Position numbers and translations under genes: made by a program
Notes under the pieces: model-generated
Seen by the model: only the letters and a program-made list of their open reading frames with translations
What the model was told of the DNA's origin: nothing
Databases searched by the model: none
In this document: piece by piece, positions 18,055-27,406 of the stretch
How the letters are laid out: each line of letters starts with the position of its first letter
Numbering within the stretch: the stretch's first letter is position 1
Assembly (NCBI RefSeq): GCF_025641885.1
Contig: NZ_JAOTQN010000005.1
Span: 1-64,000 of the forward strand
Direction: 5' to 3'
DNA length: 64,000 bases
Source of the DNA: Pyrobaculum sp. 3827-6
GTDB lineage: Archaea; Thermoproteota; Thermoprotei; Thermoproteales; Thermoproteaceae

Positions 18055-18327
18055 GTGCCTAAGGTCAAGCTCGCCGGGGTGCTCGTGGCCCTCGCGGGTG
18101 GGAGGGACGAGCTAGAGGTGGAGGGGGCCACGGTCAAGGAGGTGCTCGGCAACCTGTCTGCCGTCTCCCAGAGGCTGTACCGACGCGTGGTGGGGGAGGA
18201 CGGGAGGCCGAGGGCCGACATATACATAGCCGTGAACGACGTAGACATAAGGCTACTCTCCGGCCTCTCTACGCCTGTGAAAAAAGAGGACGTGGTTTTG
18301 ATACTAGCCTACATCCACCCTGGCTAG
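18055..18327 (+). CDS. MoaD/ThiS-like beta-grasp small protein
   Basis: A 90-residue ubiquitin-like sulfur carrier or protein modifier. Features of MoaD are the VKLAGVLVALAGG start, the VKEVLGNL segment and the AVNDVDIRLL...VKKEDVVLILAYIHPG end. The expected C-terminal Gly-Gly is Pro-Gly here. Likely roles are molybdopterin synthase small subunit, sulfur transfer or a SAMP-like protein modifier. Start is GTG at 18055 with TATA element ATATATTAAAG at 18031-18041. The stop overlaps the convergent membrane-protein gene by four bases. Confidence 0.8.
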   Translation: MPKVKLAGVLVALAGGRDELEVEGATVKEVLGNLSAVSQRLYRRVVGEDGRPRADIYIAVNDVDIRLLSGLSTPVKKEDVVLILAYIHPG

Positions 18328-18827
18328 CGCCTCTTTTTCCTGTTGTCCACCACCACTACCGGCGCTTTCTTTTTCTCGGCCTGCGGCGCCGCCACGTTGG
18401 CGTCGGGGTTCGCGATAACCACCTCCTGTCTGTAGTAAACAACGCCGCTGGGGAGCTCATCACGTGCGAATATTGCTCTGAGCAACAGCGTAGACCCGAA
18501 GAAGAGGAAGGTAGCCATCCCAGTCAACACCGCGCTCCACACAGAGGCGTACTCCAGGTAGCCCTCGAGCGGCGTGAAGGGCAGTATCAGCCTCTGCCCC
18601 ATGACCTCGCGGATGGCCCATATCCCGTTGACTACGAACCACACCAGAATCCCGGCCAGGCCCCACTTGATGAAGAAGTCGCCAACCCACCCGGACAGCG
18701 GCCGCCTTGGTGGCATCGATGCTATGAACGCGATGGCGAAGGCGATTATCATAAACCACATCCAGCCCCCCACGACGGGGTGGCTCATGTACTGCGATAT
18801 CGACTCAACCAGCTGTCTCAGATCCAT
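18324..18827 (-). CDS. Hypothetical membrane protein, 4 TM segments
   Basis: 167 residues with about four hydrophobic segments (one around WMWFMIIAFAIAFIASM, others in the middle) and a basic C-terminal tail ending in DNRKKRR, which probably stays cytoplasmic. I do not recognise the family. The ATG at 18827 fits a TATA element (CTTATATTC, about 18855-18847) for a leaderless transcript and is preferred to an upstream GTG at 18836. It converges on the MoaD-like gene. Confidence 0.65.
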   Translation of the reverse strand: MDLRQLVESISQYMSHPVVGGWMWFMIIAFAIAFIASMPPRRPLSGWVGDFFIKWGLAGILVWFVVNGIWAIREVMGQRLILPFTPLEGYLEYASVWSAVLTGMATFLFFGSTLLLRAIFARDELPSGVVYYRQEVVIANPDANVAAPQAEKKKAPVVVVDNRKKRR

Positions 18828-18919
18828 CGCCACCACCCCGCTGGGGGAATATAAGAGTATTGTTGGGAATGGCGACGTATACTGGCTACAGCCCTTTTAA
18901 CGCACCCCATTGATTAGGC

Positions 18920-19450
18920 ATGATTCTGGCAAACGACGAGCTGAAAAAACTGATCTCGACGGGGAGGCTCAAGGTGGACCCCCTCTACCCGGACACGGTC
19001 AGGGAGAACGGACTCGACTTGCGGATAGGGGGCGAGTACGCAATCTACGCCTACGAGGGGTCCGTGGTGGCCCCCTGCGGGCTTGAAAACGCGAGGCACC
19101 TATTCCGCATAGTTAAGGCCGACGAGGTGGTGATACCGCCCCGCAACTTCGTCCTGCTCACAACGGAGGAGTACGTCAAGATGCCCGACGACGTGGTAGG
19201 CCTCGCAAACCTCCGCTCAACCCTAGCCCGCTACGGACTCACCGTGCCCCCCACAGTCGTCGACGCCGGGTTTGAGGGAAACATAACAATAGAAGTCGTG
19301 AACAACAGCCCCAACACCATCGTGCTGAGGAGAGGCATGCGCTTCCTCCACCTAGTCCTCGTCAAGGCGGAGGGCAGGGCGCATTACGCCGGCCTCTACC
19401 AGGGACAGAGAGGCGTCACCCCGCCCAAGGGGCTAAGGGGCGAGTGTTAA
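18920..19450 (+). CDS. dcd: dCTP deaminase
   Basis: 176 residues of the dCTP deaminase/dUTPase family, which makes dUTP from dCTP for dTMP synthesis. The start MILANDELKKLISTGRL, the RSTLARYG motif and the DAGFEGNITIE segment with the catalytic Glu are all present. Some archaeal members are bifunctional and also hydrolyse dUTP; the sequence does not settle this. TATA element CCTTTTAAC (about 18892) fits a leaderless ATG at 18920. It overlaps the convergent phosphatase gene by four bases. Confidence 0.92.
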   Translation: MILANDELKKLISTGRLKVDPLYPDTVRENGLDLRIGGEYAIYAYEGSVVAPCGLENARHLFRIVKADEVVIPPRNFVLLTTEEYVKMPDDVVGLANLRSTLARYGLTVPPTVVDAGFEGNITIEVVNNSPNTIVLRRGMRFLHLVLVKAEGRAHYAGLYQGQRGVTPPKGLRGEC

Positions 19451-20286
19451 AACACGTCTACGTCCTCGGGGCACTGGGCAGGCTTCTTCGCATCCAAGTC
19501 GTAGACCTGGACCACGTCGTCGACCAGCGCTATCTTAGGCCTGGTCTTTCTGTAGGGCCCCGCGGTTGAGGTGAAGACCGTGACTACGGCACCTCCGTGG
19601 TGGGAGGCGCAACCCTGGGGTACGTAGGTGTGGCCCCTAACAACCGTAGCCGTGTTGTGAGCCCTGTGGAAGGCCTTGGTGGCCTCTCTCCCAAAGAGCC
19701 ATATGCCGGGGCCCCGGGGGCTGGGGGCGTATCTGTCGCAGGGACATGGGTCGTTCCACAGTACTTGGAACGCCAGCGGGTCTTGGGGGGTGGTTAGGTC
19801 GCCCGTTACTTTCTCCAGCTCTCCCAGCGTTGCCGGCGTCATGTCATCTCTCAGCGGGATTCCGCCGTGCAACGCCACCACCCTGCCGTTCAACAGCGCG
19901 GCCAGCGGTAGCGAGGCGAAGGTTTTCTCAAACTCCTTATAGACGTAGCCACACCGCCTCCCCAGTTTTTCACACAGCTCGTCTAGGAAGCCGCCGTCGA
20001 TGTTCATGAGAGGCGACTCGTGGTTGCCTCTCAACACAACCGCCTTCCCCTCGACGTACAGCTGGAACACCTGGGTCACCACCTCCAAGCCTCTGTCTCC
20101 CCTGTCCACGTAGTCGCCTAGGAAGAGGTAGGGCGCCGGCCACTCCTCCAGAACTCTCTCCAGAGTGTCCGCGTCGCCGTGGAGATCCCCAACCGCCGTG
20201 TACCTGCCCTCTAGGCGCAGGACAAGCCCGGCGCCTCTCGCCCTCACCCTGGCCAGGAGGTCTACTATCTCCTCTACAGACGCCAT
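19447..20286 (-). CDS. PPP-family serine/threonine protein phosphatase
   Basis: 279 residues. The dinuclear-metal motifs of the PPP family are all visible: GDLHGD, GDYVDRGDRG, RGNHES, a conserved LHGGI and RGHTYVPQG. Archaeal members dephosphorylate Ser/Thr residues in the cytoplasm. The short C-terminal tail lacks the extensions of eukaryotic enzymes. Its ATG at 20286 lies 13 bases inside the end of the upstream TatD-like gene, so the two are translationally coupled. Confidence 0.92.
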   Translation of the reverse strand: MASVEEIVDLLARVRARGAGLVLRLEGRYTAVGDLHGDADTLERVLEEWPAPYLFLGDYVDRGDRGLEVVTQVFQLYVEGKAVVLRGNHESPLMNIDGGFLDELCEKLGRRCGYVYKEFEKTFASLPLAALLNGRVVALHGGIPLRDDMTPATLGELEKVTGDLTTPQDPLAFQVLWNDPCPCDRYAPSPRGPGIWLFGREATKAFHRAHNTATVVRGHTYVPQGCASHHGGAVVTVFTSTAGPYRKTRPKIALVDDVVQVYDLDAKKPAQCPEDVDVF

Positions 20287-20978
20287 AGGCGCCTGGCGTT
20301 TGCCTCCACGATCTCTACGACGTGGTCTGTGGGGGCTCCCCAGAGCTCCGCCAGCTTCTCCACCGTGTTTCTAATGGCGGGGGGCGCCAGCCTCATCCCC
20401 CTATATTCGTACGGCCCGTCGCTCTCCAGAAGGACAATTCTCCGGTCGGCGTTTTTGGCGACCTCCTGGTGCTTCTTCTGTATGGCCACCGCGGGGTTTA
20501 TCGAGATGTAGTAGCCGAGATCGCGGATGGTTTCTAGCAGGTCAAGGGGCCCCGTGTACCAGTGGATGAGGGCCCTGTCCACGTCTGCCCTTCTCAGCAT
20601 ATCTACGGCGTCGGCCCACGCGTCGGGGGCGTGGACGTTCACAACCAAGTCGAGCTCCCTGGCGAGGCGGAGGAACTCGCGGAAGAACTCCACCTGCCTC
20701 CCGTAGCTGTGGGGGACGAACTTCTTGTCTAGCCCTACCTCTCCCACGCAAGGCGCCTCCGACTTCTCCACCATGCGGAGGACTGCGGACAGGTCCCCCG
20801 GCTCCGCCTTCTTCACCTGCCACGGGTGTATCCCCAGACACCGCACCACACCGTCTAGCTCCGCCGTTTTTTTCGACGACGCAAGGTCGTCTGAGACGCA
20901 CACAAGAGTCCACTCCCCCCTGTATTGGGAGAGCTCTTCGCCGGGGAATTCGTGGCAGTGGATGTGGTTGTCGAACAC
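20274..20978 (-). CDS. TatD-like metal-dependent hydrolase
   Basis: 234 residues of the amidohydrolase-fold TatD family (metal-dependent DNases and related hydrolases). Metal-binding residues seen: NHIHCHEF near the N-terminus, Glu in CVGEVGLD, His in NVHAPDA, His in LIHWYTG and Asp in LLESDGPY. It is somewhat shorter than bacterial TatD. Start is GTG at 20978. Whether it is a nuclease is unknown. It overlaps the phosphatase gene by 13 bases. Confidence 0.82.
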   Translation of the reverse strand: MFDNHIHCHEFPGEELSQYRGEWTLVCVSDDLASSKKTAELDGVVRCLGIHPWQVKKAEPGDLSAVLRMVEKSEAPCVGEVGLDKKFVPHSYGRQVEFFREFLRLARELDLVVNVHAPDAWADAVDMLRRADVDRALIHWYTGPLDLLETIRDLGYYISINPAVAIQKKHQEVAKNADRRIVLLESDGPYEYRGMRLAPPAIRNTVEKLAELWGAPTDHVVEIVEANARRLWRL

Positions 20979-21008
20979 GTACCCTCCATGCGAGTGGGGT
21001 AAATAAAG

Positions 21009-22871
21009 TCAACACCTCCTCATTTTTACGTAGGTGGTGTACAGCTTGGGGGTGCCGCCGTAGGGGGCCGGCTCGCCTCTCGCCACTGCGTTGATGGGCT
21101 TGCCTTTTAGATCTCTGCCGATGCCGTAGTATGCCAACACGCCGCGTGGGACGTCTGGGCTCTGCCTAGCCCTCAGGGCCACCTCGCCGGCGTCGTTGTA
21201 CAGCACCACGCAGTCGCCGACGTAGTCCTCGGGGTTTACATAGATCACGGGCTCAGGCTCGCCGTAGACGTCTCTAAACTGGCTGTTTGTGTACAGCGGG
21301 CTCGGGGGGAAGGTCAGGACGTACACCCCCTCGGGGGGCCTTCTGTACTGCGGCAGTGGGTGTAGCCCGCGGCTGGCGGCGGTCTCGCTGTAGAACTCCA
21401 CCCTGCCCGTGGCTGTGGGGTAGCTGTAGTAGTCGGGGGGCCTCAGCTTGACGACGCCCCGCTCCCTGAGCTCCTTAAGCGTGACGTCGGCGCCCTTGAT
21501 GGCTCTGTCCACCGCGTCCCAGGGGTCTTCCCTCATTAGTGGGTTCTCGGCGGCGCCTAGAAGCTCGGCGAGTTTCTTCACCACCCACGTCTCCCTCCTC
21601 GCCTCGCCGGGGGGCTCGGCCACCGCGGAGTTGTACACGAGGTAGTTGTGCCAGTAGCTGTACGCCACGTCGTCCTTCTCGAGGTAGAGAGGGGCGGGGA
21701 GCACTATGTGGGCGGCCTCGGCCGTCTCGTCCATGAGGGGGGTGTGCACAGCTAGGGTGACGTCGCCCCTCGCTGCCGCCTCCGCTATTCTATCCCCCTG
21801 GGGGAGCGTCAACACCGGGTTGGCGTTCCACACGTACACTACGCCGAACTGCTGTATCGACGCGCCGACGAGGCCCATGGGCACCGTTCTGCTCGGCTTG
21901 GAGGCGTGGAGGCCGCGGAGGTACGCGAAGTCTATCCCCCAGGCCCCTGTGTTGGAGTAGTAGAAGCCACCGGGGTCCCCCAGCAGTGCGTGCAACAGCG
22001 AAATGGCCCTAGCTGCCTCTCCGCCGTTCTCAGTGCGGCCAATGGCGAAGCCGATGACTGTCACCGGCTTCTTGAGGTAGAACTCAGCCAGCCGGTGGAG
22101 GACCTCTCTGGGCACCCCCGCCTCCTCCTCCACGTACTGGGGGGTGAAGCTCTCTACGTACTGCTTGAACTGCTCAAAGCCGTATGTGTACCTCTCCACG
22201 AACTCCCTGTCGTAGGTCTCCAGCTTGATTAACTCCCGGGCGAGGCCCAGCGCCAGCACGACGTCTCGCCCCGGCCTCACGAGGACGGGGAGGTCCACGT
22301 GCTTCATCGTGTTTGTCCACAGGACGTCCACGGCGGCGGTTGGCTTCCTCCCCCTCTTGGCCAGGGCCCAGCCGTGGATGAAGGAGACCGCCGCGTCGAG
22401 GGCCCAGAAAACCACCGGCCTCCTCCCCAGCTCCTCGGGCATGGCGCCGTAGGATCTCCCCCAGTGTAGCTTAATCGCCTCGTGCCCCTCTGCGCTACAT
22501 ATCGAATAGTCGGTGGAGGCGGTTTTGAGGAGGTTGAAAAGCCTCTGGGGGTAGTACCACGTCAGCAGGCCCTGGTTCCCGTCGTAGTCTATGTGCAACA
22601 CGCGGCTGGGATCGACCTCTCGGATCCTCTCCGCGAGCTCGGACAAGGCGCGGCTCCAGCTGACCTCCACCACCTGCCTCTCCCCCCTGAGCAGTGGTGC
22701 CTTCACCCTCCTCGGCGATGCGAGGCGCTTCACATCCGCACGCCCCCTCGCGCAGGTGAAGCCGAGGGTTGGAAACTCGCCTATCGGCGTCAGTCTGAGG
22801 CCCCCGTTGCCCGCCTCCGCCTTGAATATACAGGTGTCGTAGCAGTCCCTCGTGCATGCTACGACTGGCAT
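21009..22871 (-). CDS. Molybdopterin (Mo/W-bisMGD) oxidoreductase
   Basis: A 620-residue catalytic subunit of the DMSO-reductase family. An N-terminal [4Fe-4S] motif is formed by Cys6, Cys10, Cys14 and Cys40. The likely metal-ligand region is YSICSAEGHEA, with Cys125 or Ser126 as candidate ligand. The C-terminal domain (VRVEFYSETAA-like region, then NDAGEVALRARQSPDVPRGV) is the usual cofactor-binding barrel. There is no twin-arginine signal, so it is cytoplasmic, and no electron-transfer subunit is next to it. Substrate unknown; formate, polysulfide and other oxyanions are all possible. Confidence 0.85.
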   Translation of the reverse strand: MPVVACTRDCYDTCIFKAEAGNGGLRLTPIGEFPTLGFTCARGRADVKRLASPRRVKAPLLRGERQVVEVSWSRALSELAERIREVDPSRVLHIDYDGNQGLLTWYYPQRLFNLLKTASTDYSICSAEGHEAIKLHWGRSYGAMPEELGRRPVVFWALDAAVSFIHGWALAKRGRKPTAAVDVLWTNTMKHVDLPVLVRPGRDVVLALGLARELIKLETYDREFVERYTYGFEQFKQYVESFTPQYVEEEAGVPREVLHRLAEFYLKKPVTVIGFAIGRTENGGEAARAISLLHALLGDPGGFYYSNTGAWGIDFAYLRGLHASKPSRTVPMGLVGASIQQFGVVYVWNANPVLTLPQGDRIAEAAARGDVTLAVHTPLMDETAEAAHIVLPAPLYLEKDDVAYSYWHNYLVYNSAVAEPPGEARRETWVVKKLAELLGAAENPLMREDPWDAVDRAIKGADVTLKELRERGVVKLRPPDYYSYPTATGRVEFYSETAASRGLHPLPQYRRPPEGVYVLTFPPSPLYTNSQFRDVYGEPEPVIYVNPEDYVGDCVVLYNDAGEVALRARQSPDVPRGVLAYYGIGRDLKGKPINAVARGEPAPYGGTPKLYTTYVKMRRC

Positions 22872-22891
22872 ATACCTCCCGACTTCCCCTC

Positions 22892-23626
22892 CTAGCCCGT
22901 TCTCTTGTGGAGTCTCTTTAGGAATTGTCTAAAACGCTCCGTGGCTGGTTTGTACAGAATGTCTGGGGGCCCCTCCTCCACGACCTTGCCCCCGTCGAAG
23001 AAGATCACCCTGTCGGCCACGTCTAGGGCGAAGTCCACTTCGTGGGTAACTATCAGCATAGTCGTCCCCCTCCGCGCGACGTCCTCCAGCACCTGGAGCA
23101 CCTCCTCCACGAGCTCGGGGTCAAGGGCGCTGGTGGGCTCGTCAAGCATCAGCAACCTGGGCCTTATGGCCAGCGCCCTCGCTATGGCCACCCTCTGTTG
23201 TTGCCCGCCGGAGAGCTGTAGAGGGTAGGACTTGGCCTTCTCCAAAAGGCCCACCACCCTCAGGGCCTCTTCAGCCCTCTGGAGGGCCTCGGCGCGGGTG
23301 AGCTTGTGGACTTTTACCAGGGGGAGCACGATGTTGTCCACCACTCTGAGGTGTGGGAAGAGGTTGTAGTGCTGGAATACAAAGCCGACTTTTTTCCTAA
23401 CCTCCATGAGGGTTTGCGGCGAGACCTCGACGCCGTCTATCACCACGCGGCCGCTTCTGGGCTTTACCAACCAGATAAGCGACCGGAGGAAGGTGGATTT
23501 GCCTGAGCCTGAGGGGCCCATTATCACCACCTTCTCCCCCTGCGCCACGTCGAGGTCCACGCCTTTCACAACCTCCAAGGCTCCGTAGGACACGTGGAGG
23601 TCTCTTACGGAGACTATGGCGGACAT
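22892..23626 (-). CDS. glnQ: Polar amino-acid ABC transporter, ATP-binding protein
   Basis: 244 residues with Walker A GPSGSGKST, Q-loop in FVFQHYNLFPHLRV, signature LSGGQQQRVAIARAL and Walker B LLMLDEPTSALDPELV. Close to GlnQ/HisP-type ATPases that drive uptake of polar amino acids. It follows the permease gene by three bases. No substrate-binding protein gene is adjacent. Confidence 0.92.
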   Translation of the reverse strand: MSAIVSVRDLHVSYGALEVVKGVDLDVAQGEKVVIMGPSGSGKSTFLRSLIWLVKPRSGRVVIDGVEVSPQTLMEVRKKVGFVFQHYNLFPHLRVVDNIVLPLVKVHKLTRAEALQRAEEALRVVGLLEKAKSYPLQLSGGQQQRVAIARALAIRPRLLMLDEPTSALDPELVEEVLQVLEDVARRGTTMLIVTHEVDFALDVADRVIFFDGGKVVEEGPPDILYKPATERFRQFLKRLHKRTG

Positions 23627-23629
23627 GGC

Positions 23630-24319
23630 CTATATTATGCCTCTTCTTAAATATCCAGGTATGGCGTATTTCCGCTCGATGAGGTGGCTGATCTTCACCA
23701 TGGTGTAGCAGATTATGAAGTATATAGTCGCCGCCGCCATGTAGGCTTCGAAGTAGGCGAATTTAGACGCGGAGTAGTAGTCTGCTCTTCTAAATATGTC
23801 GGGGGGCGTGACGCCTATGACGGCCACTAGGGAGGAGTCCTTTATCAAGAGGACCAGCTCGTTCATTAAGGCCGGGAGGGCGATTCTCAGGGCTTGAGGC
23901 ATGATGATGTGGCGAAACGTCTGGGTTTTCGTAAAGGCGTAGGCCTCGGCGGTTAGGTACTGCTCCATAGGGATGGCTTGGACCGCCGAGCGGAATATCT
24001 CGGCTTGGTAGGCGGCGCTGTTGAGCCCCAGGGCTATCACCCCGGCGGTGAACGGGTCAATGTTGACGCCGTAGCTCTTCAAGTAGCCCCCCACCCCGAA
24101 GTATATTATGAATATCTGCACCAGGAGGGGCGTTCCGCGGAACGCCTCCACGTAGGCGGAGGCCAGCCAAGGCAACGGCTTCGGCAGGAAGAACCTGACC
24201 AGCAAGAGCATGGAGCCCAGAACTAGCCCTATTACAAAAGAGAGGAGTGCAAGGGACATGGTCGTGGGTATGCCGAGTACGACGTATTGAAGAGCTTCTA
24301 AATAGTTTTCTATAGCCAT
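23630..24319 (-). CDS. Polar amino-acid ABC transporter, permease
   Basis: 229 residues with about five transmembrane segments and the EAA loop region (EAYAFTKTQTFRHIIMPQALRIALPAL) that contacts the ATPase. The segment YVEAFRGTPLLVQIFIIYFG is typical of GlnP/HisM-type permeases. The ATG at 24319 fits a TATA element (CTTTTTAAAT, about 24349-24340) for a leaderless transcript; the longer frame starting at 24355 would begin upstream of it. Same operon as the ATPase. Confidence 0.92.
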   Translation of the reverse strand: MAIENYLEALQYVVLGIPTTMSLALLSFVIGLVLGSMLLLVRFFLPKPLPWLASAYVEAFRGTPLLVQIFIIYFGVGGYLKSYGVNIDPFTAGVIALGLNSAAYQAEIFRSAVQAIPMEQYLTAEAYAFTKTQTFRHIIMPQALRIALPALMNELVLLIKDSSLVAVIGVTPPDIFRRADYYSASKFAYFEAYMAAATIYFIICYTMVKISHLIERKYAIPGYLRRGII

Positions 24320-24393
24320 ACCGCGGCTAGTTCGCCGATTTAAAAAGCTTTTCACGGCGCGGCTGATTTATAACCTACTATCTGGCGCGCGAC

Positions 24394-24780
24394 GTGGCTT
24401 ATATCAGACTCGCCGAGGTGGAGACAGATCTAAAAAACGCCGTTGCGAGACACGGCATAGGTCACCTGCTCAGCGTCGACATCGCGGTGGTCTACAATCC
24501 CAACTCCCGCTCCCGGGCTGTGGCGAGGATCTGGGGGCTAAACAAGATATTTCAGGAAGTCTACGGGCTACGCCCCCTCTACGTCGTGGAGCTTCTGAGA
24601 CACTTCGCAGAGCTTAGTTGCGAGGCGAGGGTCCGGGCCGTGGCGCATGAGCTGGCGCACATACCCTCCACAGGTAGCGGGGCGCTGAGGCCCCACAATA
24701 GATACTTCTGGAGGGACTACAGGAGATACGTCCGGCTTTTTAAATGCGACGACTTTCCCTCTCTCAAAAAGCAACTATAG
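24394..24780 (+). CDS. Putative zinc metallopeptidase (phage-metallopeptidase type)
   Basis: 128 residues with an HELAH zinc motif at residues 85-89 followed by IPSTGSGALRPHNRYF. This combination, HExxHIP...LRPHN, resembles the family of small putative metallopeptidases annotated in phages and archaea; function unknown. Start is GTG at 24394 with a TATA element (GATTTATAAC, about 24365) upstream. It may be co-transcribed with, or read into, the small gene at 24809. Confidence 0.7.
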   Translation: MAYIRLAEVETDLKNAVARHGIGHLLSVDIAVVYNPNSRSRAVARIWGLNKIFQEVYGLRPLYVVELLRHFAELSCEARVRAVAHELAHIPSTGSGALRPHNRYFWRDYRRYVRLFKCDDFPSLKKQL

Positions 24781-24808
24781 GCTTAAAAAACACGAGGCAA
24801 CGAAATAC

Positions 24809-25015
24809 GTGTACTACCTCGCAGACGCCAGGCTGAAAGCCGCCGTGGAGAAATTCACAGCCGACCTCACGTTGAAGTGCAGAACTGTATACCAGCTCTA
24901 CAAGCTGTATAAACAAGGCCTTGTGACGCAGAAAGTGGGCGAGCGGGCGCGGGAAATCCTCGAGACCGAGTGCCCAAAAGACCTAATCGAGCTTATAGCC
25001 CCCACCGTGGACTAG
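24809..25015 (+). CDS. Small hypothetical protein (68 residues)
   Basis: A helical protein with two cysteines ([16 protein letters not shown] and [11 protein letters not shown]). Start is GTG at 24809, preceded by an A/T-rich TATA-like CTTAAAAAAC near 24782. It overlaps the convergent glutamate dehydrogenase by four bases. I do not recognise it. Confidence 0.6.
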   Translation: MYYLADARLKAAVEKFTADLTLKCRTVYQLYKLYKQGLVTQKVGERAREILETECPKDLIELIAPTVD

Positions 25016-26262
25016 ATCCATCCTCTTGTTTTCATGGTTTTGTATATTCTCTCTAGGGCTGTGACTATCGCTGCGTCTCTCATAGTCCACTGCTTCTCCT
25101 TCTCCCACCTCTGGTATACCCGGTTGAAGTTGGTGGTCATTATGGACTCCAGCTTGCGTCTAGTCTCCTCCTCGTCCCAGATATACCACTGGAGATTCTC
25201 CACCCACTCCAGGTAGGACATCACCACCCCGCCGGCGTTTGCGAGGATGTCTGGCACCACTAAGACACCACGCTGGTACAAAACCCGCTCAGCCTCCGGC
25301 GTAGTAGGGCCATTAGCCCCCTCCACCACAACCCTAGCCCTAACACCACCCACATTATCCCCACTAATAACATTCTCAATAGCAGCAGGAATAAGCACGT
25401 CGGCCTCTACATAAAGTGGGAGATCTGTGCTCTCGCTTTTCTCCCCCTCAAGCTCCAGTATAGATTTCTCGCGCGTATAGACTTTCAAAATTTCATTGGC
25501 AGGTATACCCGCCTTATTGAAGACAGACCCCTTGGTATTCGACACCGCTACGACCTTCGCCCCCATCTTCTCCAGCCAGTAGGCGGCCCATGCCCCCGTG
25601 TTTCCCGCGCCGTGGATAGCGACAGTTTTACCCTCGATTCCACCCCACAGCTTGTTGGCCGCCGCTTTTGTCACCACGGCTACTCCAAAGCCTGTGGCGT
25701 ATTCTCTTACTGGGTTTCCCCAGAGCTCTGGGGGTTTGGAGGTGAATACCCCCGGCACGTTGTATCCCTTTATTTTGGAGTATTCGTCTACCATCCATGC
25801 CATTATCTGGGCGTTTGTCCCCACGTCTGGGGCTGGGATGTCAACCACGTCGCCTATCAGCGGGGCTATGGCTCTGGCGTAGCCTCTCGACAGCTCTTCA
25901 AGCTCCCGCTGGGAGAGCTTCTTGGGGTCTACTCTAACAGCCCCCTTAGCCCCGCCGTAGGGAAGACCCGCGAGGCTGTTTTTAAGCGTCATCAAAACAG
26001 CCAAAGCCACGTCGTCGGCAAGAGTAACCTCAGGATGAAAACGAACACCACCCTTAAAAGGACCAAGAGCGTCACAATGCTGAACACGATAGCCTTCAAA
26101 CACCTCGTACCTGCCGTTATCCATTTTTACAGGTATAGAGACTTGGAGTATTCTCTTTGGTTTGGATATTATTCTATAGAAGTCCTCTGGGAAGCCGCCG
26201 AGCTCAACCCCTCTCTTCAGGTTTTGAAGCACGTAGCTAAGGAATTTGCCGTTTTCCGCCAT
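25012..26262 (-). CDS. gdhA: Glutamate dehydrogenase
   Basis: A 416-residue hexameric-type glutamate dehydrogenase interconverting glutamate and 2-oxoglutarate plus ammonia in the cytoplasm. Visible are the substrate site [11 protein letters not shown], the catalytic-lysine region [10 protein letters not shown], the [10 protein letters not shown] segment and the Rossmann [10 protein letters not shown] motif. The residue after the second beta strand (VAVSNTKG) does not by itself decide between NAD and NADP. Start is ATG at 26262. Transcribed alone. Confidence 0.95.
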   Translation of the reverse strand: MAENGKFLSYVLQNLKRGVELGGFPEDFYRIISKPKRILQVSIPVKMDNGRYEVFEGYRVQHCDALGPFKGGVRFHPEVTLADDVALAVLMTLKNSLAGLPYGGAKGAVRVDPKKLSQRELEELSRGYARAIAPLIGDVVDIPAPDVGTNAQIMAWMVDEYSKIKGYNVPGVFTSKPPELWGNPVREYATGFGVAVVTKAAANKLWGGIEGKTVAIHGAGNTGAWAAYWLEKMGAKVVAVSNTKGSVFNKAGIPANEILKVYTREKSILELEGEKSESTDLPLYVEADVLIPAAIENVISGDNVGGVRARVVVEGANGPTTPEAERVLYQRGVLVVPDILANAGGVVMSYLEWVENLQWYIWDEEETRRKLESIMTTNFNRVYQRWEKEKQWTMRDAAIVTALERIYKTMKTRGWI

Positions 26263-26425
26263 ACATAGGCGGATTAGATGTGTTAATAAATATTTACGAG
26301 GAATAAATATATACCATATTTACGCTATGCGGTGTTATAAATATGAGGTTGGCACAGCGACGAGGCGGAAAAATTTCTGAAGATTCCAGGACGTGTAGGG
26401 AAGTTGTTCAGTAATATCTTCTTGG
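26263..26425. other. AT-rich spacer upstream of glutamate dehydrogenase
   Basis: It contains several TATA-like stretches (for example near 26286-26320 and 26334-26345). A short open stretch after 26360 (containing EKFLKIPGRVGKLFSNIF) lacks a start codon and matches nothing I recognise. No supported gene. Confidence 0.4.
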
Positions 26426-27406
26426 CTACTGTATAATTGATGCGATATATTTCCCTACTTCTATTGTTGAACTTCTGCCACCAATATCTGGAGTTTTTAT
26501 ACCAGCTTCTAGACTTTTCTCAACAGCTCTTCTTATGGCCTCGGCGGCGTCTCTCCTCCCAAGCCACTCAAACATCAAGGCGGCCGAGAGTATTGTGGCA
26601 ATGGGGTTGGCCACCCCCCTGCCGGCGATGTCGAAAGCCGCCCCGTGCACAGGCTCAAACATGGCCTTGTGCTCCCCGATGTTGCCGCTCGGCGCTAGGC
26701 CTATACCCCCGGCCACCTGCGCCGCGAGGTCGGTTAATATGTCGCCGTACTGGTTGGTCGTCAAAACCACGTCAAACCTCGCGGGGTTTCTCACAAGCTC
26801 CATAGCCGCCGCGTCGACGTACATCTGGTCAACTTCAAGCCCCTTCAGCTCCTCCAGCGCCACGTCTCTAAAAAAGCCGTCCGTGATCCTCAACACGTTC
26901 GCCTTGTGGACGACAGTCACCTTCCGCCGCCGCGCCTCTGCGTAGCGCCTCGCCACCCTCGCCACGCGCCTCGTCCCCTGTTCGGTAATGACCTTAAGCG
27001 CAATGGCGACGCTCCCCACTTTATACTCGGCGCCTACATACACGTCCTCTACGTTCTCCCTGACGAACACACAGTCTATATCCTTGACCGCGGGCACGCC
27101 GGGCAGATTCTTCACCGGCCTGATATTTGCATACAAGGTGTACCGCATCCTAATCAGCGAAGTCACGTCGTAGGCAGATTCGCCGATAGGGCCTTTAAAA
27201 ATGACGTCGGCGGAGTCGGCGAGTTTCAAAACGTCCTGCGGCATGGCGGCGCCGTATTTCCTCAAAGCAACGTCACCAGCCTCTCCCATCTTTATCTCAA
27301 ACTCAACGCCGTATCTAGACGCCGCGGCCCTTATGACATGCATAGCCGCCTCCACCACCTCTGGCCCGATGCCGTCGCCGGGGATTACCAGCAGTCTATA
27401 CGGCAT
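26426..27406 (-). CDS. leuB: 3-isopropylmalate / homoisocitrate dehydrogenase family
   Basis: 326 residues of the beta-decarboxylating dehydrogenase family. Key parts: [15 protein letters not shown] at the N-terminus, [10 protein letters not shown] in the substrate loop region, [14 protein letters not shown], the [12 protein letters not shown] segment, and the NAD-binding stretch [24 protein letters not shown] with [12 protein letters not shown]. It sits directly after the leuA-like gene with an 11-base overlap, which favours 3-isopropylmalate dehydrogenase in leucine synthesis. Archaeal members can also act on homoisocitrate (lysine) or isocitrate, and a homocitrate-synthase-like gene lies nearby. 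Confidence 0.88.
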   Translation of the reverse strand: MPYRLLVIPGDGIGPEVVEAAMHVIRAAASRYGVEFEIKMGEAGDVALRKYGAAMPQDVLKLADSADVIFKGPIGESAYDVTSLIRMRYTLYANIRPVKNLPGVPAVKDIDCVFVRENVEDVYVGAEYKVGSVAIALKVITEQGTRRVARVARRYAEARRRKVTVVHKANVLRITDGFFRDVALEELKGLEVDQMYVDAAAMELVRNPARFDVVLTTNQYGDILTDLAAQVAGGIGLAPSGNIGEHKAMFEPVHGAAFDIAGRGVANPIATILSAALMFEWLGRRDAAEAIRRAVEKSLEAGIKTPDIGGRSSTIEVGKYIASIIQ

